Assembly (NCBI RefSeq): GCF_042654605.1
Contig: NZ_JBHSGT010000014.1
Location: 1-64,000, forward strand
Reading direction: 5' to 3'
Length of the DNA stretch: 64,000 bases
Source of the DNA: Enterococcus_I eurekensis
GTDB lineage: Bacteria > Bacillota > Bacilli > Lactobacillales > Enterococcaceae
The translations under genes and the position numbers were made by a program. Positions within the stretch are counted from its first letter, which is position 1. Each line of letters begins with the position of its first letter. Below the pieces are notes generated by a model that made no database searches, was not told the origin of the DNA, and saw nothing but the letters and a program-made list of their open reading frames with translations. Shown piece after piece: positions 42,644-51,399 of this stretch.

Positions 42644-43699
42644 ATGCAAATCCAATACCGCAATGAAAATTTGGAAACCGTGATTACGTATGGTGAAATT
42701 TTGTCAACGAGTGTGCAACGAGAATGGTTGAAAGGAAAACACATTGTTATTCTAACCAATCAGCGCTACTATGATCGTTTCTTTGAAAAAATGGAACAAC
42801 TGTTTTTGAATCATCCCGTAGACTGGTATATTTTTCGGAATCAATTGTATGTCAATACTCTAGAAGAGTGGTCGAGTTTACTTGCTTATTTAGACACTTT
42901 TTCGACTGAAGCCGATTACCTTTTTGTGGCTTTTGGCAGTACTGGCGTGATTGAGCTAACTGGGTTTCTACAAAAAGTCAGCGTCTTAAAAGGGGAATAC
43001 TGGTCGATTCCGATTTCCTTTCAAAGTTATGCGCAAAGCTTAGTTGCTGAATGCACGATCAGTCGAAAAAATACGTTACCTATTTTACAACAAGCCAATT
43101 TACCGCAACGAATCTTTCTGGATCAAACGATGGTGGCTCCGCAACGAGAAGGCCGTTTAGTTGACCTACAAGTCTTTATTCGAACAGCGTTTCTTTGTGA
43201 TTATCCGATGTTATTGCAATTATTCAAGCAATATCCGAATCCCAAACAGTTGCGAACTACGAAATTTACGGCAATGATTGATGAATTAACGACGCATTAT
43301 CAAGCAAGTGGCCTAGAAATCGAATCTTACGGTAGAGCTTTTGAACAAGCTTTTTATCAAACGGAGAATGGTCACTTACTTTCAGAGAATATGAAGCGTT
43401 TCTTGGGCTTTATCTTGCAGCTGTTTTGGGACAAAACGGTGAATCGTTGGCCTTTTCAGATGAAAAACTTTATGATATGGCTAAGTCACTTAGGTTTTCC
43501 GATTGATTTTCCTAAACAAATATCAATGGCTGAATATTTAGAAAACGTCTTGCAACGAATTGGTGAAAAAGCAGAGCTAGTGACGCTAAAGCAAGCTGGT
43601 GTACTCGGTGAGTCGAAAAAAGTCGAGGAACGACAGTTGATTGAAGCATTTGAAACGTACCAACAAATTTGTCGAAATATAAGGAGTAATGAAAAATGA
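42644..43699 (+). CDS. Degenerate 3-dehydroquinate synthase-like protein
   Basis: A 351-aa protein that looks like AroB in layout but not in active site. A block around residues 95-140 (FGSTGVIELTGFLQKVSVLKGEYWSIPIS) lines up with the AroB nucleotide-binding region, and the following IFLDQTMVA...LVDLQVFIRTAFL with its AroB counterpart. The GGGxxGD, DSSVGGKT and zinc-binding HxxxH motifs of AroB are missing, so activity is unlikely. It overlaps the TPR gene by 4 bp. The ATG at 42644 has GGTGAT upstream; an in-frame TTG lies at 42632. In Bacillus the aro genes lie just before ypiA, which supports an AroB origin. This is an inference from pattern only. Confidence 0.6.
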   Translation: MQIQYRNENLETVITYGEILSTSVQREWLKGKHIVILTNQRYYDRFFEKMEQLFLNHPVDWYIFRNQLYVNTLEEWSSLLAYLDTFSTEADYLFVAFGSTGVIELTGFLQKVSVLKGEYWSIPISFQSYAQSLVAECTISRKNTLPILQQANLPQRIFLDQTMVAPQREGRLVDLQVFIRTAFLCDYPMLLQLFKQYPNPKQLRTTKFTAMIDELTTHYQASGLEIESYGRAFEQAFYQTENGHLLSENMKRFLGFILQLFWDKTVNRWPFQMKNFMIWLSHLGFPIDFPKQISMAEYLENVLQRIGEKAELVTLKQAGVLGESKKVEERQLIEAFETYQQICRNIRSNEK

Positions 43700-44946
43700 C
43701 GCATAGTGAAAAAATGATGGCTGCTATCGATAATGAAGATTTGCCACAAGCAAATATTGAATTAAACGAGGCCTTAAAAAAAGATTCAGTGGAAATGTTG
43801 ATGGAACTGGGTGAAGTGTTACTCTCCATTGGTTTTTTAGAAGAAGCGAAAAATGTTTATGAGACTTTAACACAACGTTTACCTGAGGAAAAAGAATCTT
43901 TTTTACTCCCATTAATCGAGATTGAAATTGAAAACAACCAAATTGAAACAGCTTTTGAAATGTTAGAAACGATTGCGCCAACAAGTGATTATTACCCACA
44001 AGCGCTACTAATTACAGCAGATTTATATCAAATTTTAGGGATTCCAGAAGTCAGTGAAGCGAAATTAAAAGAAGCACAACAGTTATTACCAGGAGAGCCA
44101 TTGATTGAATTTGCGCTAGCTGAACTTTATTTTTCAAATCAACAATGGAAAGAAGCTTACGAGCACTATCAAACATTGTTGGCCGCAAATACAAAAGAGA
44201 TGATTGGCGTTTCGATTATTGAACGGATTGGGACATTATTGAGTATGTCAGGCTCTTTTGAAGAGGCGATTCCGTATTTAGAAGCTGCCTTAGAAGAAAA
44301 AGAAACCGCTGATGCCTTGTTCCAATTAGCTTTTGTTAATTTGCAGTTGCATGAACATGAAAAAGCGATTGAATCACTAGAGAAAGTCCGTCAGCTGGAT
44401 CCAGAATACCAAGGGGTCTACTTGTACTTAGCAGAAGCGTTGCAACATGAAGAACGTTTAGAAGAAGCACAAGAAGTAATTGAAGAAGGAATTGCGCAAA
44501 ATCCTTATCAAGTTGACTTTTATCATTTTGCTTCTGAAAATAGTTATCGACTTCATGATCGTAACAAAGCAGAGAAGTATTTAATTGATGCCTTAGAAAC
44601 GGGCGATAAGGAAGATGAAACACGTTTAATTTTAAGTAATTTATATTTAAATGAAGAAATGTATGAAGAGGCAATTGAAACGATTGAGGAATTAGAAAAT
44701 CCTGACCATCCGTACGCTCTTTGGAATTTAGCACAAGCTTATTACCACTTGGAAGACTACGAACAAGCAGCTAAGTTTTACGATGAGGCATTTTTCGCAT
44801 TAGGTGAAGAAGCTGATTTCTTACGTGAATATAGTTTGTTCTTACGCGAAGAAGGCCGATTAGACGAAGCACGTGCCATGTTGTCGAAATATTTAACGAT
44901 GGAACCAGGAGATTTAGAAGCACAATCTATTTTTGAAGATTTATAG
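43696..44946 (+). CDS. Tetratricopeptide-repeat protein, YpiA-like
   Basis: A 416-aa protein made of about ten TPR units (for example AEALQHEERLEEAQEVIEEG and WNLAQAYYHLEDYEQAAKFY), forming a helical scaffold for protein contacts in the cytoplasm. Function is unknown. It matches Bacillus YpiA by position, upstream of the UPF0302 gene, and overlaps the AroB-like gene by 4 bp. Confidence 0.88.
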   Translation: MTHSEKMMAAIDNEDLPQANIELNEALKKDSVEMLMELGEVLLSIGFLEEAKNVYETLTQRLPEEKESFLLPLIEIEIENNQIETAFEMLETIAPTSDYYPQALLITADLYQILGIPEVSEAKLKEAQQLLPGEPLIEFALAELYFSNQQWKEAYEHYQTLLAANTKEMIGVSIIERIGTLLSMSGSFEEAIPYLEAALEEKETADALFQLAFVNLQLHEHEKAIESLEKVRQLDPEYQGVYLYLAEALQHEERLEEAQEVIEEGIAQNPYQVDFYHFASENSYRLHDRNKAEKYLIDALETGDKEDETRLILSNLYLNEEMYEEAIETIEELENPDHPYALWNLAQAYYHLEDYEQAAKFYDEAFFALGEEADFLREYSLFLREEGRLDEARAMLSKYLTMEPGDLEAQSIFEDL

Positions 44947-44969
44947 TCAAGGAAAGGTAGGAGATAACA

Positions 44970-45524
44970 ATGGCAATCGATATCGCAGACAAAAAGCGCT
45001 TTTTGACTTGGTTAATCACGCATGAATTTTTTGTTCGTCGTGAGGTGTCATGGATTTTAAACTACTTATTGACACATGAAGCGATCTTAAAAAATGTCCA
45101 CTTTGTTGAAAACGCCCAGCACACGCCGCGTGGTATTAGTGTCCGTAGCTCGAGTGTATCGGATCAATCGATGACTTTATATATTGATAATCGAACGTAT
45201 AAAGATAGTGACCAAATTTTCCATGAAATTCGTTTTAACTGGAAGAATCCACTTTATTTAGAATGTATCTTCCCTGAAGCTTGGGATAATCCGCTTTATG
45301 TCGCTGTTTTAGAAGATAATAAGTTCTACAAATGGAACGACCACTTGGATGAAGCAATGGTTGGACGAGTCGATGCTTATTTTAAACAAAATGCGTTAGA
45401 CAATCAGATTCAACAACTTTATCAAGAAATTGATCAAGCGTTGGAGCAAGGTAATCAAGAACAGTTTTTAACGCTCACCCAACAAGTTAAAGAATTGTTG
45501 AATCAAAAAGAAGTTTTGCAGTAA
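44970..45524 (+). CDS. UPF0302 family protein, YpiB-like
   Basis: A 184-aa conserved Firmicutes protein of the UPF0302 family (YpiB) with an unknown role. KKRFLTWLITHEFFVRREVSWILNYLL at the start and FHEIRFNWKNPLYLECIFP in the middle are characteristic; the C-terminus is helical. GTAGGAGA precedes the ATG. It is the third gene of its operon. Confidence 0.85.
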   Translation: MAIDIADKKRFLTWLITHEFFVRREVSWILNYLLTHEAILKNVHFVENAQHTPRGISVRSSSVSDQSMTLYIDNRTYKDSDQIFHEIRFNWKNPLYLECIFPEAWDNPLYVAVLEDNKFYKWNDHLDEAMVGRVDAYFKQNALDNQIQQLYQEIDQALEQGNQEQFLTLTQQVKELLNQKEVLQ

Positions 45525-45526
45525 AG

Positions 45527-45566
45527 AAAAAAACAAAGGCCTGATTAGGACCTTTGTTTTTTTCTT
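45527..45566. terminator. Bidirectional terminator between ypiB and the yitT-like gene
   Basis: AAAAAACAAAGG and CCTTTGTTTTTT close a stem between convergent genes; the yitT-like gene ends within it. Confidence 0.85.
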
Positions 45567-46450
45567 TGTTTAAATAGATTTTTTTGTGGTCGTAAATAAC
45601 CAAAACCTTCACCGAGTGCTTCATGGACGTTAATAATTGAAATAAAGGCGGAAGGGTCAAATTCATGCACAATTCGTTTTGCTTCGGGAACTTCTCGTGG
45701 GGTTAGAACGATATAAATCATTTTTTTCGTTTGTCTTGAATAGGCGCCTTCGCCGTCAAGATAGGTCACGCCACGTTCTAATTCACTCATTAAAACGGGT
45801 GCGATTTCAAAATTTTGATTCGATAAAATATACATTCCTTTGGCTGAGTAACCACCATCGATAATTGAATCGATTACTTTTGAAAAGACATAAGCATAAA
45901 TCAAGGTGTACATCATTTGGACTAAAGAAATATAAGTCAGTGAGGCAGTTAGTACAATGACGTCAAAAATCAATAGGGAACGTCCAACTGAAATGCCCCA
46001 ATATTTTTCTAAAATTCGGGCGATGATATCACTACCGCCAGTTGTTCCACCCACTTTATAGACTAATCCGACACCAAAACCGGCAATTAAACCACCCAAT
46101 AAAGAGGCAATCAAAATATCATGATTTAAATCAATCGCAATGGGAACTTTTTGCCAGAACGCCAGCCAAAAAGATAGCCCGAAAGTCCCGAGGATCGTGT
46201 AGTAAAATGAACGCACACCGAGATGTTTTCGTCCGATTATAATCAAAGGGACGTTCAGTAGTAAAGTCGTAATCGCGGGGTTAATTCCGAATAAGGAGCG
46301 ACCGATTAGCGTAATTCCGGTAATGCCTCCTTCGGCTAAGTCATTGGGAATATTGAAAAAAATTACGGTAAAACCAAAAATAGCGGTGCCGAGTAAAATG
46401 AAAATAAAATCTTTGATTGTTTTTAAGGAGAAAATGTCCTTCAAAATCAT
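45545..46450 (-). CDS. YitT family membrane protein (DUF2179 domain)
   Basis: A 301-aa integral membrane protein of the YitT family with five to six N-terminal membrane segments (FIFILLGTAIFGFTVIFF, then the AEGGITGITLIGRSLF and VGGTTGGSDIIARIL loops) and a C-terminal cytoplasmic DUF2179 domain of about 80 aa. Function is unknown. GGGAGGTAGG precedes the ATG. It is divergent from mazG. Confidence 0.9.
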   Translation of the reverse strand: MILKDIFSLKTIKDFIFILLGTAIFGFTVIFFNIPNDLAEGGITGITLIGRSLFGINPAITTLLLNVPLIIIGRKHLGVRSFYYTILGTFGLSFWLAFWQKVPIAIDLNHDILIASLLGGLIAGFGVGLVYKVGGTTGGSDIIARILEKYWGISVGRSLLIFDVIVLTASLTYISLVQMMYTLIYAYVFSKVIDSIIDGGYSAKGMYILSNQNFEIAPVLMSELERGVTYLDGEGAYSRQTKKMIYIVLTPREVPEAKRIVHEFDPSAFISIINVHEALGEGFGYLRPQKNLFKQRKKQRS

Positions 46451-46567
46451 CCTACCTCCCTTTTAAAAGTTGCTAGACTAAATGTATCACGAAAAAATGT
46501 TTCGGACAATTTTCTTTTTCTATGAATTCCTGATTTCTTTTGATAATATAGGGATGAGGTGAAGAAA

Positions 46568-46921
46568 ATGCAAGAAGAAAACCGCTCATTGGCTTCAATG
46601 CAAGAAGAAGTCGATGCGTATATCCAACAATTTAAAACGGGCTATTTTTCCCCTCTCGCGCTTTTGGCACGAATTACAGAAGAAGTCGGGGAGTTGGCTC
46701 GAGAAGTCAACCATAGTTATGGTGAAAAGAAAAAGAAAGCTGATGAAGCACCCAATAGTGTAGCAGAAGAGTTGGGCGATGTGTTTATCATGTCGATTAT
46801 TATGGCTAACGCCTTAGACATCGATCTAACAGAGGCTTTTGAAAAAAATATGGATAAATTTAATCGTCGCGATCAATTTCGATTTGAAAGAAAAGATGGC
46901 CGAACAAAAGAAGAGGAGTGA
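46568..46921 (+). CDS. MazG-type nucleotide pyrophosphohydrolase, YpjD-like
   Basis: A 117-aa single-domain MazG protein that hydrolyses nucleoside triphosphates, possibly for pool cleaning. The metal-binding EE-x12-E-x2-D pattern is visible in ITEEVGELAREV and VAEELGDVFIMSII. AGGTGA lies five bases before the ATG at 46568; the in-frame GTG at 46559 overlaps it. Only 4 bp separate it from cca. Confidence 0.88.
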   Translation: MQEENRSLASMQEEVDAYIQQFKTGYFSPLALLARITEEVGELAREVNHSYGEKKKKADEAPNSVAEELGDVFIMSIIMANALDIDLTEAFEKNMDKFNRRDQFRFERKDGRTKEEE

Positions 46922-46925
46922 GAGT

Positions 46926-48146
46926 GTGAAATTAACCCAGTTACCAAGGGAATTTGAACAAGCGCTCCCGATTTTAAAACGGATTGAGGCAGCCGGCTAT
47001 GAAGGTTATTTTGTCGGTGGTAGTGTCCGTGATGTTTTGCTTGGACAAGCGATTCACGATGTCGATATTGCAACAAGTGCGTTTCCAGCTGAAATCAAAA
47101 GTATTTTTCCACGAACAATCGATGTTGGAATTGAACACGGCACGGTTTTAGTTTTATCAGATGAGGAAAACTACGAAATTACGACTTTTCGTACGGAATC
47201 GACGTACCAAGATTTTCGCCGACCAGACCAAGTTGAATTTGTTCGTTCATTAGAAGAAGACTTGAAACGCCGTGATTTTACGATTAATGCTTTTGCTTTA
47301 CGAGAAGATGGCACGATTGTTGATTTATTTAACGGGCTCGCAGATTTAGAGAATAAAGTCTTGCGAGCAGTAGGAAATCCTTATGAAAGGTTTCATGAAG
47401 ATGCTCTGAGAATGATGCGCGGCCTACGATTTGTTAGTCAACTTGGTTTTGCTTTTGAAGAAAGAACCAAAGAGTCCATTATCGAAAATCATGCACTGCT
47501 AGAAAAAATTTCAGTTGAACGGGTGACAATTGAATTTGTTAAATTGCTGTTAGGAAAAAATCGAAAACTAGGCATCGAAATGTTTATCGAAACAAAATGC
47601 TTTGAATATTGCCCAGAATTAAAAGGCCGTTCTGGACAACTTCGAGTATTTTCAGAATTGCCAGCGATGCAATTAACGAGTGAAGTTCAAGCGTGGGTTT
47701 TATTAATCGATCATTTACTGCTTGAAGAACAAGATATTCGTCAGTTTTTAAAAGCTTGGAAATGTTCAAATCAAACCATACGTCAAGTCCAACAAGCTTT
47801 TAAAGGTTTACAATGGCGTAAAGAACAAGGCTACTCAAAAGCATTATTATATGAATTACAAAAAGAAACCATTTCAATTGTTGAAAGCCTGTTGCCTTAT
47901 TATCAATTAGAAGATGAAGCAACTCTTTATATTGAGGCCTACAATCAATTACCGATTCATGCGTTAGCCGATCTCGCAGTCAACGGTAATGATTTGATGA
48001 CTCACTACCAAAAAAAAGGTGGAAAGTGGTTAAAAGAAGCGTTAGAAGTCTGTGAAACAGCTGTATTAAATGGAGAAACTGTTAATGATACACAAGCGCT
48101 ATTTGACTATCTAGACACGCATTTCAGTCAATTAATAAAAGAATAA
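46926..48146 (+). CDS. cca: CCA-adding tRNA nucleotidyltransferase
   Basis: Adds or repairs the 3' CCA of tRNAs, which matters here since none of the tRNA genes in the window encodes CCA. The 406-aa protein has the class II signature GGSVRDVLLG (about residue 28), the catalytic DVDIATSA and the RRDFTINAFAL block. The start is GTG at 46926 behind GAGGAG; the frame extends upstream inside mazG but that extension is not supported. Confidence 0.94.
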   Translation: MKLTQLPREFEQALPILKRIEAAGYEGYFVGGSVRDVLLGQAIHDVDIATSAFPAEIKSIFPRTIDVGIEHGTVLVLSDEENYEITTFRTESTYQDFRRPDQVEFVRSLEEDLKRRDFTINAFALREDGTIVDLFNGLADLENKVLRAVGNPYERFHEDALRMMRGLRFVSQLGFAFEERTKESIIENHALLEKISVERVTIEFVKLLLGKNRKLGIEMFIETKCFEYCPELKGRSGQLRVFSELPAMQLTSEVQAWVLLIDHLLLEEQDIRQFLKAWKCSNQTIRQVQQAFKGLQWRKEQGYSKALLYELQKETISIVESLLPYYQLEDEATLYIEAYNQLPIHALADLAVNGNDLMTHYQKKGGKWLKEALEVCETAVLNGETVNDTQALFDYLDTHFSQLIKE

Positions 48147-48257
48147 ATAATTTGTTAAAAATTTCACTAATTCGCACTAGAACTGTTTACCCCCACTCTT
48201 TTGTATGGTACACTAAGTGTGTAGTAAATGATTATGAATAAGTAAGGAGCGTTCAAT

Positions 48258-48713
48258 ATGTCAAGAGAAATGAAAGCTTTAAAATTATTATTCCGTAATG
48301 GGGAAACATGGACAATCGACCGTCGTTATATTGGCGATCTATGGATCAAACAAATTAGCACAAGTTTTGGCCGAATTAAAGGCAGTGACTTCGTTGAGAT
48401 TCACCCATGTGAAGGTTTCAAAATTGAAATCTACTCTGAAGGTGATCATGTTAAAACACACGATATTAATTTAGGTGGTTTAGAGCTAGGAATGTTCAGC
48501 CGTGCGCTAAAATATGAAGATATCGAACGTATGGAAATCATTTATCAAACTGGTAAAGCAGATTTGGTTTACTTCCCATACAAAGACAAATCAACTGAAG
48601 GCCTAGATAACGTTTATCAATCAACACGCGTTAGCGAAAAAACAAAAAGTTTATACATCGTAATCGACCCAAATCAAACAGTCGATGACGTGTATGGTAA
48701 AGAGTTCGAATAA
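48258..48713 (+). CDS. Hypothetical protein, 151 aa
   Basis: A soluble 151-aa protein that I cannot assign. It has no signal peptide or membrane segment and looks mostly beta (LKLLFRNGETWTIDRRYIGD; GSDFVEIHPCEGFKIEIYSE). A strong AAGGAG lies before the ATG, and it is a single gene between cca and the nuclease gene, closed by a terminator. Confidence 0.8.
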   Translation: MSREMKALKLLFRNGETWTIDRRYIGDLWIKQISTSFGRIKGSDFVEIHPCEGFKIEIYSEGDHVKTHDINLGGLELGMFSRALKYEDIERMEIIYQTGKADLVYFPYKDKSTEGLDNVYQSTRVSEKTKSLYIVIDPNQTVDDVYGKEFE

Positions 48714-48730
48714 TTAAAAAAGTAAAATCG

Positions 48731-48762
48731 GCGAGAGTTCATCTTGGATTCTCGCTTTTTCT
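48731..48762 (+). terminator. Terminator of the 151-aa gene
   Basis: GCGAGA pairs with TCTCGC, followed by TTTTTCT. Confidence 0.7.
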
Positions 48763-48786
48763 ATGAACAAAAAAGGAATGAAATAA

Positions 48787-49551
48787 ATGGCAAAAAAGAA
48801 ACAAAGAAACGTAACAAAAACAAAAGGGGTTTTATTTGGTATTGTGGCCCTAATTATTTTTACAGCAACGGCAGGGCAAATTGATTTAAATCAGTTTGAT
48901 CCAAATAATTTAGAGTCGATTGCGAATATTTTTAAATTTAACCCAGAAAAACCATTAAACTATGCAAGCTTAGAAGTCTTACCAGACTATGACGGCAAAC
49001 ATGCGGTCGTAGAATTAAATCAAAACGTCCCAGAATTTACTTTAAATGATTTATCAACTGAAAAAGGATACTGGCAAACATTTACCAATTTAGATGCTTT
49101 AAACCGTGTAGGACAAGCAAATGCATTATTGCATAAAGACTTTATGCCGACAGAAGACAGAGAAAGTATCTCAAACGTTTATCCAAGTGGTTGGAAACAA
49201 AAGAAAATGAAAAACGGTAATATGATCTATAACCGCTCACATTTAATCGGCCATCAATTCACGGGCGAAAATGCTAACTGGAAAAACTTGATGACCGGGA
49301 CCGAATATTTTAACCAAGTAGAAATGAAAGACATTGAACAACAAATTGCAGCTCACTTAAGAGAAACCAATCATTACGTACGCTACCGTGTGACGCCATA
49401 TTTTAAAGATCAAGAATTAACCGCTCGTGGTGTGCAAATGGAAGTTCAATGTGTCGAAGATGAAGAAGTGACGTATAACGTCTTTTTATATAATGTACAA
49501 GAAGGCTATATCATTGATTATGCGACAGGACAAGTGACAGAAGCGAAATAG
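48787..49551 (+). CDS. EndA-like DNA/RNA non-specific endonuclease
   Basis: A 254-aa protein with an N-terminal membrane segment or signal anchor (GVLFGIVALIIFTATAG, about residues 14-30) and an external ββα-metal nuclease domain. The catalytic stretch is YNRSHLIGHQFTGENANWKNLMTGTEYFN (about residues 148-176), with the general-base histidine in NRSH and the metal-binding asparagine downstream. It resembles the streptococcal membrane nuclease EndA, which degrades DNA at the cell surface. Confidence 0.88.
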   Translation: MAKKKQRNVTKTKGVLFGIVALIIFTATAGQIDLNQFDPNNLESIANIFKFNPEKPLNYASLEVLPDYDGKHAVVELNQNVPEFTLNDLSTEKGYWQTFTNLDALNRVGQANALLHKDFMPTEDRESISNVYPSGWKQKKMKNGNMIYNRSHLIGHQFTGENANWKNLMTGTEYFNQVEMKDIEQQIAAHLRETNHYVRYRVTPYFKDQELTARGVQMEVQCVEDEEVTYNVFLYNVQEGYIIDYATGQVTEAK

Positions 49552-49557
49552 AGAAGA

Positions 49558-49600
49558 GAGAACCATGTGAGTAGATATGTGCTTGTGTGGTTCTTTTTTT
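49558..49600 (+). terminator. Terminator of the nuclease gene
   Basis: AGAACCA and TGGTTCT close a hairpin followed by T residues. Confidence 0.7.
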
Positions 49601-49896
49601 GTAACGACAATTATTTTATTGGATTTTTAGAATAGTCTTTTTTTCTTGATGAAATAAAGATTTCCTTTAAAGACTAAGTAGTATATGATAAAAGTAATAG
49701 CTTTTTATGTAAAATAGCTGAAGAAAAAAGTGGGAAACAAGTCAAAATGTCTATTTGATTTGTTTTTTTCCAATATCTATATAAGTGAGGGTTTTATCAT
49801 GTGATATTTTTGTTAAAACAAGAAGAAATTTATGATATTTATCTATTTTTTAAATCATTAATTACAAAAATAATTTAAATAGGGGAATAAGTGATA
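49601..49896 (+). promoter_or_regulatory. Gene-free upstream region and candidate promoter of the restriction-modification locus
   Basis: About 300 bp without a gene, near 75% A+T. TTGATT and TATATA, 17 bp apart (49755-49783), form the best promoter. A weaker TTGTTA/TATGAT pair lies at 49810-49836. Confidence 0.4.
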
Positions 49897-51399
49897 ATGG
49901 CAAAACAAACAAATGCAAAAATAGGGTTTGAAAAAGAATTATGGGCAGCTGCGGATGCGATGCGTAATCATGTCTCATCATCAGAATATAGGAAAGTTGT
50001 AGTTGGTTTAATATTTTTGAAGTATGTTTCAGATGCATTTGAGCATCGTTATCAAGAATTAATTGAAGAAGGATATGGTGACGAAGAAGATCGTGATGCA
50101 TACATGGAAAAAAATGTTTTCTTCGTTCCAGAAAACGCTCGTTGGAAACTAATCGCTGAAAAATCATACACGCCAGAGATTGGCATTGTACTTGATGATG
50201 CCATGAGAGCAATTGAAAAGGAAAACAAAACACTAAAGAACGTATTACCCATAATCTATGCTAATCCGGATCTTGATAAACGAGTACTTGGTAATGTAGT
50301 TGATATTTTTACAAATATCAACATGCATGATGCAAATGAAGAGAAAGATTTACTAGGACGAGCATATGAATATTTCATTGAACAGTTTGCGGCGCAAGAA
50401 GGCAAAGGCGGAGGGGAGTTCTACACACCAACTTCAATTGTTAAAACAATTGTTGAGATTCTAAAGCCGTATAAAGGACGTGTATACGACCCGGCATGTG
50501 GCTCTGGTGGAATGTTCGTACAGTCTGCAAAATTTATTACAGAACATAGTGGCAATATAAATGATCTCTCAATTTATGGACAAGAGTCTAATCCAGATAC
50601 ATGGAAAATGGCAAAAATGAATATGGCTATTCGTGGATTAGAAGCAAATTTCGGTCCATATCACGCCAATACATTTCTGAAAGACTTACATCCAACATTA
50701 AAGGCAGATTATATTATGGCTAACCCACCGTTTAATATTTCTGATTGGTGGGAGTCTTCATTGGAAGGTGATAGACGGTGGACATATGGAACACCGCCAA
50801 AAGGGAATGCGAACTATGCGTGGATTCAACATATGATTTCTCATCTAGCGCCTGGTGGTAAAATTGGATTAGTCTTAGCTAACGGCTCGCTTTCAACAGC
50901 AACAAGTGGGGAAGGGGACATCCGTAAAAATATTATTGAAGCAGATTTAATTGAAGGAATTGTAGCTTTACCAGCAAATCTTTTCTATAGTGTCACAATT
51001 CCAGCTTGCTTATGGTTTATCTCACGTGATAAAAAGCAGACTGGCAAAACAGTGTTTATTGATGCACGAAAAATGGGTGAATTGGTTGACCGAAAACATC
51101 GTGATTTTAGTGATGACGATATTAAGAAGATTGCGGATACTTTTGAAGCGTTTCAAAATGGAACTCTTGAGGATGTTAAGGGTTTTTGTGCGGTTGTAGA
51201 GACAGCAGATATTGAAAAACAAGATTATATTCTAACTCCAGGTCGTTATGTAGGGATTGAAGAGCAAGCAGATGATGGGGAACCTTTTGAAGAAAAAATG
51301 GAACGGTTGACATCAGAATTATCTGAGATGTTTTTACGTTCTCATGAATTAGAGAAAGAAATTAAAGAACGATTGGGGGCGATAGGGTTTGATTTCTAA
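49897..51399 (+). CDS. hsdM: Type I restriction-modification methyltransferase HsdM
   Basis: Methylates adenine at N6 in the sequence chosen by HsdS. The 500-aa protein has an N-terminal helical domain, the AdoMet motif DPACGSGGMF (residues 198-207), the catalytic NPPF (276-279) and a C-terminal helical part. Start: ATG at 49897 with AGGGGA ten bases upstream; a GTG at 49891 is also in frame. The hsdS start lies inside its last codons. The gene begins a 12-kb accessory block with lower GC than the core genes around it. Confidence 0.96.
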   Translation: MAKQTNAKIGFEKELWAAADAMRNHVSSSEYRKVVVGLIFLKYVSDAFEHRYQELIEEGYGDEEDRDAYMEKNVFFVPENARWKLIAEKSYTPEIGIVLDDAMRAIEKENKTLKNVLPIIYANPDLDKRVLGNVVDIFTNINMHDANEEKDLLGRAYEYFIEQFAAQEGKGGGEFYTPTSIVKTIVEILKPYKGRVYDPACGSGGMFVQSAKFITEHSGNINDLSIYGQESNPDTWKMAKMNMAIRGLEANFGPYHANTFLKDLHPTLKADYIMANPPFNISDWWESSLEGDRRWTYGTPPKGNANYAWIQHMISHLAPGGKIGLVLANGSLSTATSGEGDIRKNIIEADLIEGIVALPANLFYSVTIPACLWFISRDKKQTGKTVFIDARKMGELVDRKHRDFSDDDIKKIADTFEAFQNGTLEDVKGFCAVVETADIEKQDYILTPGRYVGIEEQADDGEPFEEKMERLTSELSEMFLRSHELEKEIKERLGAIGFDF

